DNA of 64,000 bases, taken from the NCBI GenBank assembly GCA_963921795.1, contig OY997640.1, forward strand, positions 49,108,881 through 49,172,880. Reading direction: 5' to 3'. The notes beneath the pieces are model-generated. The model did no database searches. It was not told the origin of the DNA and saw nothing but the letters and a program-made list of their open reading frames with translations. The first letter of the stretch is position 1, and each line of letters begins with the position of its first letter. This stretch comes from Nannobrachium achirus (Eukaryota > Chordata > Actinopteri > Myctophiformes > Myctophidae). The translations under genes were made by a program, and so were the position numbers. Below, piece by piece: positions 16,001 through 24,642 of this stretch.

Positions 16001-18353
16001 CTCTCTCAACTAAGGGGTCCTTGGCCTGAAAACATTGAAAACCCCTGACCTACTGCATGCAATACTGAAATTCTGTAAGTTTCTTAAATTAATTTGGAGA
16101 GAGGAATGATGGAACACTCACAGGCTGCTTGGGATCTCACTCTGCTGCGTCCTCCTAGACCAGCAGCACTGGCCGTGTAGATGTAGAAGTCGTAGGTGGT
16201 GGACGGCCGCAGGTTTGACACCACAGCGCTCAGGTTGGTGTAGGACAGATTGTAGCGCTCCTGCGCATCCTGTGATTGCACTATCAAGTAGTAATGGTCT
16301 GTGGAAGGCACGTGCTCCCATTCCACCTGAATGGAAGTACTTGATAGTGCCCTGGAGTCGATTATCTGAGCCGCGTCTGGGACTGGAGAGGGACGACACA
16401 TGGACAGGTAAGATGGATGTCGCACAGCCACAGCCCACGTCTCTAAAACGTCCACTGATGATTTTAATATCAAAATGAATGCATATTCATTTAACAGTAA
16501 GCTACTTAACTTTTCAGTTAGGCCTAGTTTGTTTTAGTTTTGTCTGTCAAAAGATGTGGGTAAAAGACTTGCTTCCCCTTGACTTGACATTGTTGAGTTC
16601 CTCCTTAACCCATTCAGGCCAGGTACACATTTTAGTGTATGGGAGGGGCTTACAGTACATGTACAGTATGTAGCAACAAATTTGATTTTGTTGGCTAATT
16701 TCTGATTTAGGCCTAATAGGTTAGGCCTACGAATTGTGCAGCTTACCTGTAGAAGCTATTCGTGTATCCTGGCATATTACGTTGTAAAACTGGAACACTT
16801 TCACAGTTACAGTATAATTGGCTCCCGGTCTCAGACCATTCACCAGTTTCTCAGTGTTGGCTGAAGGTAACGCCACTACAACAGTTGCACCTGTTGTAGT
16901 GGCGTTGTCACCTATCACCCGGAGGTCCAAATAATAATTAGTAGCCCTTGTGTTTTTGTTCCATTTAACGTGAAGCGATGAGGGGCCTGGAGACGTTATT
17001 GATGTAATCTCACAACCTGAAAGAGATGGAAAGGATTGGAGTCAACACTTTGAACTGAACATGTGACAGACTGAATTATTGTTATTGTTCCCTTCCCATG
17101 GTTTTAATATCTTTGTGTCTTATTTTTATTATGGTTGAAACTGGGCCCGAATGGAGGATCGATTGCTCAGACCGGCTGGAGCTGGAGGATCTACAAGCTC
17201 TACAACTGGTTTAGCCTGTAACAGTTGCTACAGATTACGTGTAATTGGGGGAATGCTTCACCTGTTTAAGCTGAGAACCATATTTCAAGTATAAACATGT
17301 ACAAAAACATCAAATCTCCAATGAAAATCCAAAGATAGCCAAACATTTTAAAGTTTAAATGAAGGTGAAATTAAGAAGGAGTAATTAGAGCAAAAATGAG
17401 TATTCTTAGTAAAAAGTGTCAGAATGTATAAATAAATATAAAGCAGGAAGAACATTAGTGTGCCTGCTCTTCAGCAAGCCCATAATGACTTGGCAAAAGT
17501 GTGTTTGCATAGCTGGATGCAACAGAAATGTGTGGTTCTATGTGGTTAAAATGTGTTTGGGACTTTTATGTGAGTGCAGATTATGTTTACAGTGCGTATG
17601 TGTGTGTGTGCGTGTATGTGTGTACGGGTGGGTGGATGCATGTGTGATTGTGTGCGTGTGTGAGAGAGAACATTTGTATGAGGGTTATTTATTGGTATAC
17701 ATTTACAGTGCTGTCATGTTCTATAAAATTGATAATGTATCTGTTGTGTACACTGTATACTGTATGTACAGTACAGTACAGTACAGTATGCTGTCATTAA
17801 TACAGAGTATGGAGCAACAGCAAGAAGTTACCTGACTGTGTTTTCTATATTTAATCATCTCTGCCTTATTTAAACATCTACAGTATACTATTGATATTAA
17901 CCCAAATACCGTATAAACAGGTGCATATTCAAGTGTTTGGTACAGTTTTTCCTGGCCTATAATGAATTCTGCCTCTTTCATTGGCTAATATTATTACATG
18001 CATTTTAATTTTAACTTTACAGATTGCTATAGTAGGAGAACTTCATGTAGATTTATCACGTTTAATTTGCTACACCTGCAATAATGTTTCTTGACTGTTC
18101 TTTAAAATGCATTAATGTTAGTCTAAAAGCCATTCATTTAAATTAGTTGTCTTACCTTGTGCTTTAGTGTATGGTATCTGCAAACAAATACAGAAAATTC
18201 TTAAATTACATGCTGACAATATTATAGTGTCAAAATCATATTATATTTGATCATTATCAGGTCTGCCTATGTTTGTGAGAAAGAATGCCTCATATTTACC
18301 TGAGTTAGAGATAGCAACGCTAATAAAAAACCTATTGCTCCCAAAAAAAACAT
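9990..18353 (-). CDS. fndc7: FNDC7-like multi-fibronectin III protein (12 exons)
   Basis: The joined exons (18353-18300, 18177-18156, 17016-16747, 16382-16122, 15343-15080, 14988-14725, 13283-13165, 12839-12698, 12305-12042, 11714-11454, 10598-10338, 10027-9990) give 2220 nt, or 739 residues plus a stop, with all phases consistent. An 18-residue hydrophobic signal peptide is followed by eight FN3-like domains of ~88 residues. Each domain is carried by one phase 1-1 exon, except the fifth, which is split over two. Repeated features are a start like PCxPxNV, a central W, paired Cys residues and a YxxxV strand. This Cys-rich short FN3 pattern is that of vertebrate FNDC7, whose function is unknown. 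It is predicted secreted, or surface-anchored through the hydrophobic tail. The last exon is the weakest part: without it, read-through of exon 11 would stop at 10294. Confidence 0.85.
10338..10598 (-). CDS. fndc7: fndc7-like exon 11: FN3 domain 8
   Basis: 261 nt, phase 1-1. It encodes CPPNHVEAFLDCETNSALIS and CGEVYNVSVFRHDGIC. The donor is GTGAGA. If the donor were not used, the frame would run 42 nt further and stop at 10294. Confidence 0.86.
11038..11215 (+). mobile_element. tRNA-derived SINE in fndc7-like intron
   Basis: A tRNA-like head has an A-box-like GTGATTAGTTAAAGTG stretch and a B-box-like GGTTTGATCCC. It is followed by the tRNA-unrelated body GGGTCATACCAAAGAAAAG and CCTCCCTGCTTGGCACTC, common to a fish SINE group. 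It lies in the intron between exons 11 and 10, opposite to the gene. Confidence 0.75.
11454..11714 (-). CDS. fndc7: fndc7-like exon 10: FN3 domain 7
   Basis: 261 nt, phase 1-1. It encodes PCVPQNVSATTDCGSDSITL and CSSTYTAFVIASSFQC. The donor is GTACGA, a weaker match. Confidence 0.88.
11800..11950. mobile_element. Degenerate MITE with GATCTACAAG hairpin
   Basis: CTAGTATCCCTATTCTGAG and GCAGATCTACAAGCG...TTGTGAGCTTG match the left half and hairpin of the nested elements at 15.7 and 55.5 kb. The arms are incomplete. It lies in the fndc7-like intron between exons 10 and 9. Confidence 0.55.
12042..12305 (-). CDS. fndc7: fndc7-like exon 9: FN3 domain 6
   Basis: 264 nt, phase 1-1. It encodes APCMPQNVKTSVDCLSNVLT and CGEQLTIHITAVDDEC. 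The donor is GTAAGG. Only ~70 bp of this exon survive in the downstream pseudo-copies. Confidence 0.88.
12698..12839 (-). CDS. fndc7: fndc7-like exon 8: second half of FN3 domain 5
   Basis: 142 nt, phase 0 to phase 1. It encodes GEVQNCMTTDNVCFFTD and CGRRYSFNVYSVSGEC. The donor is GTATGT. Broken copies lie near 21950 and 24900. Confidence 0.82.
13165..13283 (-). CDS. fndc7: fndc7-like exon 7: first half of FN3 domain 5
   Basis: 119 nt, entering in phase 1 and leaving in phase 0. It encodes VPCAPTICLLYREC and FEWEHTNNTGHYLATATDSK. This is the only domain split by an intron. The segment including this exon was duplicated twice, at 21.7-26.7 kb, as non-functional copies. Confidence 0.82.
14051..14116. 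repeat. (GACT)16 microsatellite
   Basis: Perfect tetranucleotide GACT tract in the large intron between fndc7-like exons 7 and 6. Confidence 0.97.
14725..14988 (-). CDS. fndc7: fndc7-like exon 6: FN3 domain 4
   Basis: 264 nt, phase 1-1. It encodes VKSVSVDYSCLTGSAVVSWS and CGQSFVVQVTPMSESC, with the paired cysteines typical of FNDC7 repeats. The donor is GTGAGA. Confidence 0.88.
15080..15343 (-). CDS. fndc7: fndc7-like exon 5: FN3 domain 3
   Basis: 264 nt, phase 1-1. It encodes VQPPVDVTVEQTG, VWVSWTPVEGVLMYLITA and LCSSYLISVSSVNT. The donor is GTAAGT. Confidence 0.88.
15686..15879. mobile_element. Nested TTAACCACTTG MITE
   Basis: The ends TTAACCACTTGGACC and GGTTCTAGTGGTTAA are inverted repeats bounded by TTAA, suggesting a piggyBac-like TTAA target. 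It is nested at the same place in the hAT copies at 15.6 and 55.4 kb (and, degraded, 56.0 kb), so the compound moved as a unit. Confidence 0.7.
15732..15793. repeat. GATCTACAAGCTC-family hairpin, copy
   Basis: Arms AAGCTCACAATGCCTCGC and GCGAGGCGTTGTGAGCTT around a GCT loop. The outer part of the left arm has lost the GATCTAC block that remains on the right. Confidence 0.85.
16122..16382 (-). CDS. fndc7: fndc7-like exon 4: FN3 domain 2
   Basis: 261 nt, phase 1-1. It encodes SIQVEWEHVPSTDHYYLIVQ and LRPSTTYDFYIYT, a textbook FN3 B-C and F strand pair. The donor GTGAGT follows an alanine codon. Confidence 0.88.
16747..17016 (-). CDS. fndc7: fndc7-like exon 3: FN3 domain 1
   Basis: 270 nt, phase 1-1. 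It encodes ITSPGPSSLHVKWN, then YYLDLRVIGD and a YTVTVKVFQF strand, the FN3 core. The acceptor is CTTTCAG and the donor GTAAGC. Confidence 0.85.
18156..18177 (-). CDS. fndc7: fndc7-like exon 2: 22-nt micro-exon
   Basis: Acceptor TTTGTTTGCAG, 22 nt encoding IPYTKAQ plus one base, then donor GTAAGAC. It converts phase 0 to the phase 1 used by all following domain exons, which supports it despite its size. Confidence 0.65.
18300..18353 (-). CDS. fndc7: fndc7-like exon 1: signal peptide
   Basis: Eighteen codons starting ATG TTT TTT TTG encode MFFLGAIGFLLALLSLTQ, a classic signal peptide. It is followed directly by a GTAAAT donor. A at -3 favours this start. Phase 0 at the exon end. Confidence 0.7.
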
Positions 18354-19285
18354 GTTCGACATTGACTGCCGGATTAGAATGACTTTAGAACGCAAGGGAG
18401 CCAAATACAAAAGGTGTTCTGGGTTGTTTTGAGCTTAAATTGGCACAGCTACTAGTGTTGCGTGGCACTGGTAACCAATCGGCAGAGGCCACAAATGGGG
18501 ACAGACTCTCCCCTGAATAGTCCCAGGCAGTGAGGGGTCAGAGGTGAGAAGACTCTATGGCCCGATTCCAATCCGTTTACTGACTCACTGACTTCATGCA
18601 CTCGTTCATGTGAGGTCCGCGAGGGCTTGAGGTCTGTCCCATTTGAAATTGGTGAGGCAGAGGGCTCAGCAGCGCCCTTTATGCACCCTTTCAGCAATTC
18701 GATACCGATATTTTTGGGGTCATTTTCTTTCCGATATCAATATCGATACCGATACCGATTTTTGGTGTGTGTAGTTTTATAAGTAAAAATAAAGAAGACT
18801 ACGGTTGAAGGAAAATCAGAAGACACATGTGGCCGTTAATAGGCCTACATTTATTACAAAAAGCATGAAGTATAAAAGTTACAGCAAATGTAAAAATATT
18901 ACGTTTTACTATAAAGTTATAAAATGAAAATATAAATCATAAATAAGTACATGAGCCTGAGGCCGCCACCATGGTATCTGTCTGTCTCTCGTTTAGTCTC
19001 TCTCTCTACCTTTTATTTTTTATTGGCTTTTTTGTCTCTCATCATCTCCTGCTCTGTCGCTCGATTTAGTTTGTTTATTTTTGTCATAGGTTTGTTCATT
19101 CATTTGCTGCTGCGTGTGGAGCACGGCACCTGTGCATAGTGGGCTTTATATTCTTCTTCTACTTCCTTTGTAGCAGTGTACTGGTACATTACCACCGCCT
19201 CTGCGGCTGTGGTTTTCTGCAAAACATGGGTGAAAAAATAAGTTATATATATTTTTTTACCTTAATCTGATGTTATTCCTTCCGA

Positions 19286-19517
19286 TAGCCAGTCGTAGAG
19301 GGCCAAAAGGGACAAAACTCTGTGGAAAGACAGATGTAAACAACGAAAAAAAAAAAAAAAAAAAGAAGAATTGTTGAGTGATACAAATAAGCGATTTAGC
19401 GTAGCCAGTCGTAGAGGGCCAAAAGGGACAAAACTCTGTGGAAAGACAGATGTAAACAACAAAACAAAAAAATAATAATAATTGTTGAGTGATACAAATA
19501 AGCGGTTTAGCGTATTG
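19286..19517. repeat. 116-bp direct tandem duplication
   Basis: Two adjacent copies start with TAGCCAGTCGTAGAGGGCC at 19286 and 19402. They share CAAAACTCTGTGGAAAGACA and GAGTGATACAAATAAGCG, and differ mainly in an internal A-rich run. Confidence 0.9.
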
Positions 19518-19828
19518 CTCCACCGCTCGTGGTCGGAGCTGCAGTGAACTCGAGAAAAAAGAAGAAGAAATAAAAAAATAAACTGTACCAGTCATTCTGA
19601 CCTGGGATATCGTAACAGTCCGGAATTCTCCTTTAATATGTTGGATTCATTTAACCTCGTCTTCAACCCTCCAAACGTAATACTTGGTCCTTGACCTGCT
19701 CTATACAAGTTTGCAGCATGGACAGAATGGACAAACCAAAAAGATATTAATTAGGCTGATTTATTTTTCTTCTTACAAGTGATTTTCAACAGTGTCAAAA
19801 ATAATGTTAAATATTATGTTAAAAATCA

Positions 19829-20106
19829 AACCTCGGTTCGAAGTGAAGCGGTGAATTTGTATTCTGTGTTCTAGATCTATACATTCTGTGATCTATACTT
19901 TCTATGTGCTTTAGTTCTAGTTCTGGATGAATGAATGATTTTGTCTGGAGAGCCAAATTGTCATGTGAAGCTTGGCCAATCCTCAATTCTTCATTCTGGA
20001 CATGCACGGGACATGTACGGGACAGACAAAACTAACCAATCACAGCGCATAGATGCGCTGTGATAGACAAAGCCACACCTTGGAAGCGGCTTTCACCGCT
20101 TCAAAA
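19829..20106. mobile_element. AAATCAAACCTCGG element, copy 1
   Basis: It starts AAATCAAACCTCGGTTCGAA with GTGAAGCGGTGAA, and ends with the hairpin GAAGCGGCTTTCACCGCTTC. A second copy with the same start and end lies at 41307-41581 and is about as long. The class is not clear; a GC-rich terminal hairpin would fit a Helitron-like non-autonomous element. Confidence 0.55.
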
Positions 20107-20825
20107 AGAAAAGGAAAACGAACAGCAGCATTGCGCCTCTCGTGCCCGAGACAAGGTGTCAAATGTTCAAACCTGGGCCTCTTCTTAGTGGCACCAACCA
20201 TCTGGCCTGTCTTGAGGACAGGTTAATTCTATAAATTCACCTACATTATAGGTGGTGGGCCCTACTGTAGGCCTATATACAAAAATATGCAGTTCACAGC
20301 TAAATGCACACTTCCCTGGCAAGTGTATGTCCCAATTTCATTACCCTCCCTATAAAAGGAGCACTGAAACTTGCATAATACCGTATGATTAAATACAAAC
20401 GAGAAGCCTCTCTGGGAGATTGGAGGAGCAGTAGCTGGTGCCTGATATTAACATAAACACAGAATATATTGTTGAAATCACCGGGGACGTTGAAGCCTGA
20501 GGGGTTCACCTTGCCAGCGGGTGTTATGCCAAAATATGTCCACTGTCGAGAAATGTCGTGGCCGCCGCGGGAGCGAGCAAGGAGGCGGGTGCTAATAGGC
20601 CTACTAGAGGAATAGTCAGGGAACATGTACAGGTGGATTTGCATAAGCGTAACAGGGGGGACAGTCAATTCAGGGACACACATAGATTTCAATAATACAT
20701 TAATCACAGTTAATAACATTTGGTGAGAAACATTAGAACTAATACTATTTAATAATAACTAGAAGCCCAGCGTCTAGTCGGCGACCTGGCCAACTCGGGA
20801 ACGATGTAAATAGAGAATGAATGCC

Positions 20826-21325
20826 CCGCCCTTTAATGCAAACCCCATTATACCTGTTGTCATAGGACCTGTTTTGACCATCTGTTTGCCTGTGTCCATT
20901 TATGCCCATATATGGAGATATCTGTATCTGTCTGTCTGTCGGCGTCCATTTTATGTTCATATATGGAGATCACTGCAGATATAGTTCTGGGTCCATTTTA
21001 TGCCCATATGCCCATATATGGAGATATCTGTCTATTTGCGTCCATTTTATGCCTGCCCCACCCTTTAATGCAAACCCCAATATACCTGTTGTCATAGGAC
21101 CCGTTTTGACCATCTGTTAGCCTTTGTCCCCACCCTTTAATGCAAACCCCAATATACCTGTTGTCATAGGACCCGTTTTGACCATCTGTTTGCCTTCTGT
21201 TAGCCTTTGTCCCCACCCTTTAATGCAAACCCCAATATACCTGTTGTCATGTTGCCGTTTTGACCATCTGTTTGCCTTCTGTTAGCCTTTGTCCCCACCC
21301 TTTAATGCAAACCCCAATATATGGA
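20826..21325. repeat. 72-83 bp tandem repeat (CCCTTTAATGCAAACCCC)
   Basis: CCCTTTAATGCAAACCCC recurs at about 20828, 21061, 21133, 21216 and 21298. Each copy is followed by ATACCTGTTGTCAT and TTTTGACCATCTGTT. Interspersed are CCATATATGG modules (20906-20915, 21012-21021). It is an irregular minisatellite. Confidence 0.85.
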
Positions 21326-21365
21326 GATCTCTGCACACACAGTACCGGTTGCGGAAAACTCTGAA

Positions 21366-21603
21366 ACTCTGATTTTTTTCCAATTTTTTTTCTCAAACAT
21401 TTTTTTTTCTCAAATATTTTTTTTTCTCAAATTTTTTTTTTCTCAAAAAAAACTTTTTTCTCAAATTTTTTTTCTCAAAAAAATTTTTTTTCTCAAATTT
21501 TTTTTTTTCTCAAAAAACTTTTTTTTTCTCTAATTTTTTTTTTCTCAAAAAATTTTTTTTCTCAAATTTTTTTTTTCTCAAAAAAATGTTTTTCTCAAAA
21601 AAC
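21366..21603. repeat. T-run / CTCAAA low-complexity array
   Basis: About 12 units of T(7-10)-CTCAAA(n), period roughly 17-22 bp. A shorter version at 24443-24533 forms the junction of the local tandem duplication. Confidence 0.92.
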
Positions 21604-21696
21604 TACCTCAGGGATTTGTTTTCGACGAATATTTACTCCTATAGACGCAACGCGACGACCTAGAGGGGAGGCCGGCGTAGCCGCCCGACCTTCTAG
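21604..21696 (+). mobile_element. Helitron-like 3' end (copy A)
   Basis: Same sequence as 24550-24642, with a mutated hairpin (GGCCGGCGTAGCCGCCC). It ends GACCTTCTAG followed by T. The 5' end was not identified. Confidence 0.6.
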
Positions 21697-22314
21697 TAGG
21701 CTACGATTCCCTTTTTCCCCAGGCTTCCACACAGTGTAGGACAGAGCCCCCTCAGCGTGGTCCTAGCTTTATCGGAAAGAGCAAAAGCCTAGCAGGTGCC
21801 ACTTCTGATGTGCAGAACCAAAACCAAAACCAAACAGTAGAAGGCACTATTTGGCTATATTTTACCAGAAAATGACACAGAAAATAAAAGTCTGAGTTTG
21901 AATTCATATTCATATAAAGAAAGCGTTATACATCAGTGTCTATTACAACAGGCCGACTAACGTGGCTGTTGCATTCCCTTCTGACAGAATACACACACAT
22001 ACTGTATCAGTGAAGAAACAGACGTTGTTTGGTCAAGCAGTTCTGTACCTCTCCCTGTGAACAGACACATACAGCACAGAAGGAATTCAACAAGTTATCT
22101 TGCATTATCACATTATTATCCTCCATTTATTTATTTTCTATTCCACTGTCTTTTGTGATAGTGTTTGCCAGTGCTCAAAAATGTATCAATGATTTTATTT
22201 AGTTGAACGATAACACACTTATTATATTATTACGTGAATGACAAAATCCATTATTTATGTCCTGATCCTACATACAGTAGAACACATAGCCTAAGCCTAC
22301 TATGCTTTAATGTA

Positions 22315-22971
22315 TAGTCCACTTGCCAGAACCTGAACCCTGGCATATTGAGTACACCAAGGTTTTATGTTAGAAATGTTGAGTATGGGTTCCCAGCATT
22401 TAGAAACTGCCGGATGCTAACTTGCATATGTTGAGCAATTTTCATAATTTGCATAATTCGATTTATTTAGCATAATCCCCCATAATAATGGATAATATGT
22501 CAAAAACTGATTGGCTGATTTGAACAATATTGGAGTGGTTTTGGGGGTTAGTGAGGATGCTGAATCCATTTCTGAAATTTTCTAAATTCAAAATGGCCAT
22601 TTTAAACCGGAAATGGCCATATACAACATAAAAAAGTATCAAAATCACCCCACTTTAAGTTGGTATAAGGCCATTTCCGGTTTAAAACGGCCATTTTGAA
22701 TTTAGAAAATGGATTCAGCATCCTCAATAACCCCCAAAACCACTCCAATATTGTTCAAATCGGCCAATCAGTTTTTGACATATTATCCATTATTATAGGG
22801 GATTATGCTGATTAAAGCTAATTATGCAAATTATGAAAATTGCTCAACATATGCAAGTTAGCATCCAGTTTCTACATTCTGGGGATCCATACTCAACATT
22901 TCTAACATAAAACCTTTGTGTACTCAATATGTCCGGGTTCACAATGGGGCTCTGGGCTGGCAAGTAGACTA
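22315..22971. mobile_element. 657-bp palindromic foldback MITE, copy A
   Basis: The ends TAGTCCACTTGCCAG and CTGGCAAGTAGACTA are inverted repeats. Almost the whole element folds on itself around ~22640 (e.g. AAAATGGCCATTTTAAACCG against CGGTTTAAAACGGCCATTTT). GTA flanks both sides. The parental fndc7-like intron at about 13060 lacks it. No ORF. Confidence 0.9.
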
Positions 22972-23360
22972 GTAGGTAAGGATCATCTGACATTTTTGTT
23001 ATATTTGATATATTACAGTGAAAGGTATTTTTTGCATGTAATGTAATACCTTAGAGTCTGACAGTCTGTTGCTGTGGCCAGGTAATGGTCTGTTGTTGTT
23101 GGTGTGTTCCCACAGAAAGATGAAGACGTTACTGTCACACTCACAGTACAGTAGACTATGATAGTGGGAGCACAGGGAACTTTAGGAGACAGAACAAAAT
23201 TTTAATAAAACTAGCCCTTACCCGTTCAAAGATATGAGCTCCGAAATGATGTGCAGTGTGTGGGTTATGGGATGTGCACTGTGCACACAGTATATGAGGG
23301 ATGGAAAGTAACTTTAACTGGTGCTTGCATGCTAATATGTAGGAGCATCAATGTAAGAAA

Positions 23361-23787
23361 CTAGAGGTTCGCGGGCCTTCGGCCCGCTCACATCTACAGT
23401 CCACGCCCGCTAAAAATAAATAAATAAATAAATAAAAAAAAAAGGAAAAAAAAAAAAAAAAGGAAAAAATTTTAAAAAAAGGAAAAAAAAGAAATAAAAA
23501 AAAAAAATGGGGGGGGGGGGGGGGGGGGGGAGAAGTGACTGTTAAGCCTCTGCTATTTCTCTGCAGCAGGCACATGCAAACACAGTGGTGTCAAATTTCA
23601 CTCTCTCTCTCTCGCTTGCCCGCACCCCCTCCCCTGTTGCCTCCTCTCTCTCGTGCTTAGCGCATGAGCGGACGGCATAGGGTTAGGGGCGGTACTCCTT
23701 ACGTCCTAGACGACTACCTATGAGTTGAAGTCGATGTAAAGGGGGCGTGAAGTGGGATGCGGCTCTTAGAGGAATGTATATATAAGA
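23361..23787 (-). mobile_element. Nested Helitron (427 bp)
   Basis: On the minus strand it starts TCTTATATATACATTCC and ends with the hairpin GCGGGCCGAAGGCCCGC, then GAACCTCTAG. The related repeat at 35221 reads GAAA|TACCCG with no insertion, so this element entered between A and T. It contains A-rich and G21 homopolymer runs on the plus strand (23400-23531). Confidence 0.88.
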
Positions 23788-23864
23788 TACCCGTTCCATT
23801 TAACGGCTACAGAGATACTGTGTACCGATCTGCATGATTTTTGGACAACATCTGTAACAGGGCC

Positions 23865-23968
23865 AGAACCCCCCCCCCCCCCCCCCCCCCCCGCCCGCCC
23901 GCCTGCACACACACACACACTCCCCCCCCCCCCCCCCCCCCGTGTGTGTGTGTGTGTGTGTGGGGGGG
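23865..23968. repeat. C-run / CA / C-run / GT compound tract
   Basis: Two long C runs flank ACACACACAC and are followed by GTGTGTGTGT and a G run, so the tract can fold on itself. It lies inside the 1050-bp Helitron and probably formed by slippage. Confidence 0.9.
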
Positions 23969-24442
23969 TTTGTGTGTGATTGTGCTAATGGCTTGAACAA
24001 CAGCGCCCCTCCCTTAACATGTGTGGTCACAAAAGGTACTGTAGGCTAAATAGATATAGATACACCATAAAAATGCGAATATACAGCATACGATTTGTGA
24101 AAGTGACAAACGGGCTTCACAGTTATGTCAGGTGTGTTCATATGCTAATGGTGATGCGATTTCAGATCAATTGCTCCAACCACCGAGGAGAAACGCCGGG
24201 ACAGACAGACACTCACTCACTCACTCACTCAGTCAGACATTCGCAAAATTATAGTATAGATAGATAGACAGACAACAATAACAGGTACAGGGTGAGGTAA
24301 ACAATAGAGAAATCATCAAACAATGACATCAAAGCCAAGCGTCACAGACACTTTTCCCGTTAAAAACACCCTGATATTGAAGATTACCTCAGTGTTGCTT
24401 TTGACCATGTGAGGTTTCAGGTTGTACACCAACACAGGCTTA

Positions 24443-24533
24443 TTCTCAAAAAAATGTTTTTCTCAAAAAACTTTTTTTTTCTCAAAAAACATTTTTTTCT
24501 CAAAAAACATTTTTTTCCTCAAAAAAACCATCA
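24443..24533. repeat. TTTTTTCTCAAAA array at duplication junction
   Basis: Intron sequence GGCTTATTCTCAA runs directly into this array; at the sister site (26345) the same GGCTTATTCTCAA continues as intron. TTCTCAA is therefore the shared sequence at the break. Confidence 0.88.
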
Positions 24534-24549
24534 CATTGTGGCCACCCTG

Positions 24550-24642
24550 TACCTCAGGGATTTGTTTTCGACGAATATTTACTCCTATAGACGCAACGCG
24601 ACGACCTAGAGGGGAGGCCGGCGTAGCCGGCCGACCTTCTAG
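24550..24642 (+). mobile_element. Helitron-like 3' end (copy B)
   Basis: It ends with the perfect hairpin GGCCGGCGTAGCCGGCC (24616-24632), then GACCTTCTAG (CTAG at 24639-24642), followed by T. This is the 3'-terminal structure of Helitrons. Its 5' end is not identified. Confidence 0.7.

Larger units (their letters stand above)
15572..16047. mobile_element. hAT MITE (CAGGGGTC family) with 8-bp TSD, copy 1
   Basis: The ends CAGGAGTCTTCAAC and TTGAAAACCCCTG are imperfect inverted repeats, flanked by identical 8-bp duplications ACCTACTG (15564-15571 and 16048-16055), the hAT signature. No ORF. It lies in the intron between fndc7-like exons 5 and 4. It contains a nested TTAA-type MITE (15686-15879), which in turn contains a hairpin (15732-15793). 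Two sister copies occur at 55376 and 56045. Confidence 0.9.
23211..24260 (-). mobile_element. Non-autonomous Helitron (1050 bp) with empty-site proof
   Basis: On the minus strand it starts TCTATACTATAATTTTGCG (5' TC) and ends GGGTAAGGGCTAG (3' CTAG). The host reads AATAAAA|TAGATAGACAG at the junctions. The sister copy at 26149-26170 has exactly AATAAAATAGATAGACAG with nothing inserted. Insertion between A and T without target duplication is the Helitron signature. No Rep/helicase ORF. A second Helitron is nested at 23361-23787. The last ~150 bp recur at 35073. Confidence 0.9.
21697..24442 (-). pseudogene. fndc7-like partial pseudogene, copy A
   Basis: In the same orientation as the parental gene it carries ~70 bp of exon 9 (21697-21765), then exon 8 (about 21935-22070) with a deletion of ~20 bp that destroys the frame, and exon 7 (about 23045-23190) with indels. 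Intron 6 sequence (24261-24442) matches 13318-13510. Large insertions interrupt it: a palindromic MITE at 22315-22971 and a Helitron at 23211-24260. It has no start, no flanking domains and broken frames, so it is non-functional. Confidence 0.88.

Noticed and set aside
21604..24642. Gene capture of fndc7 exons by a Helitron
   Set aside because: The pseudo-exons lie outside the CTAG end, beyond the T that marks the host flank, so the segment was duplicated independently.
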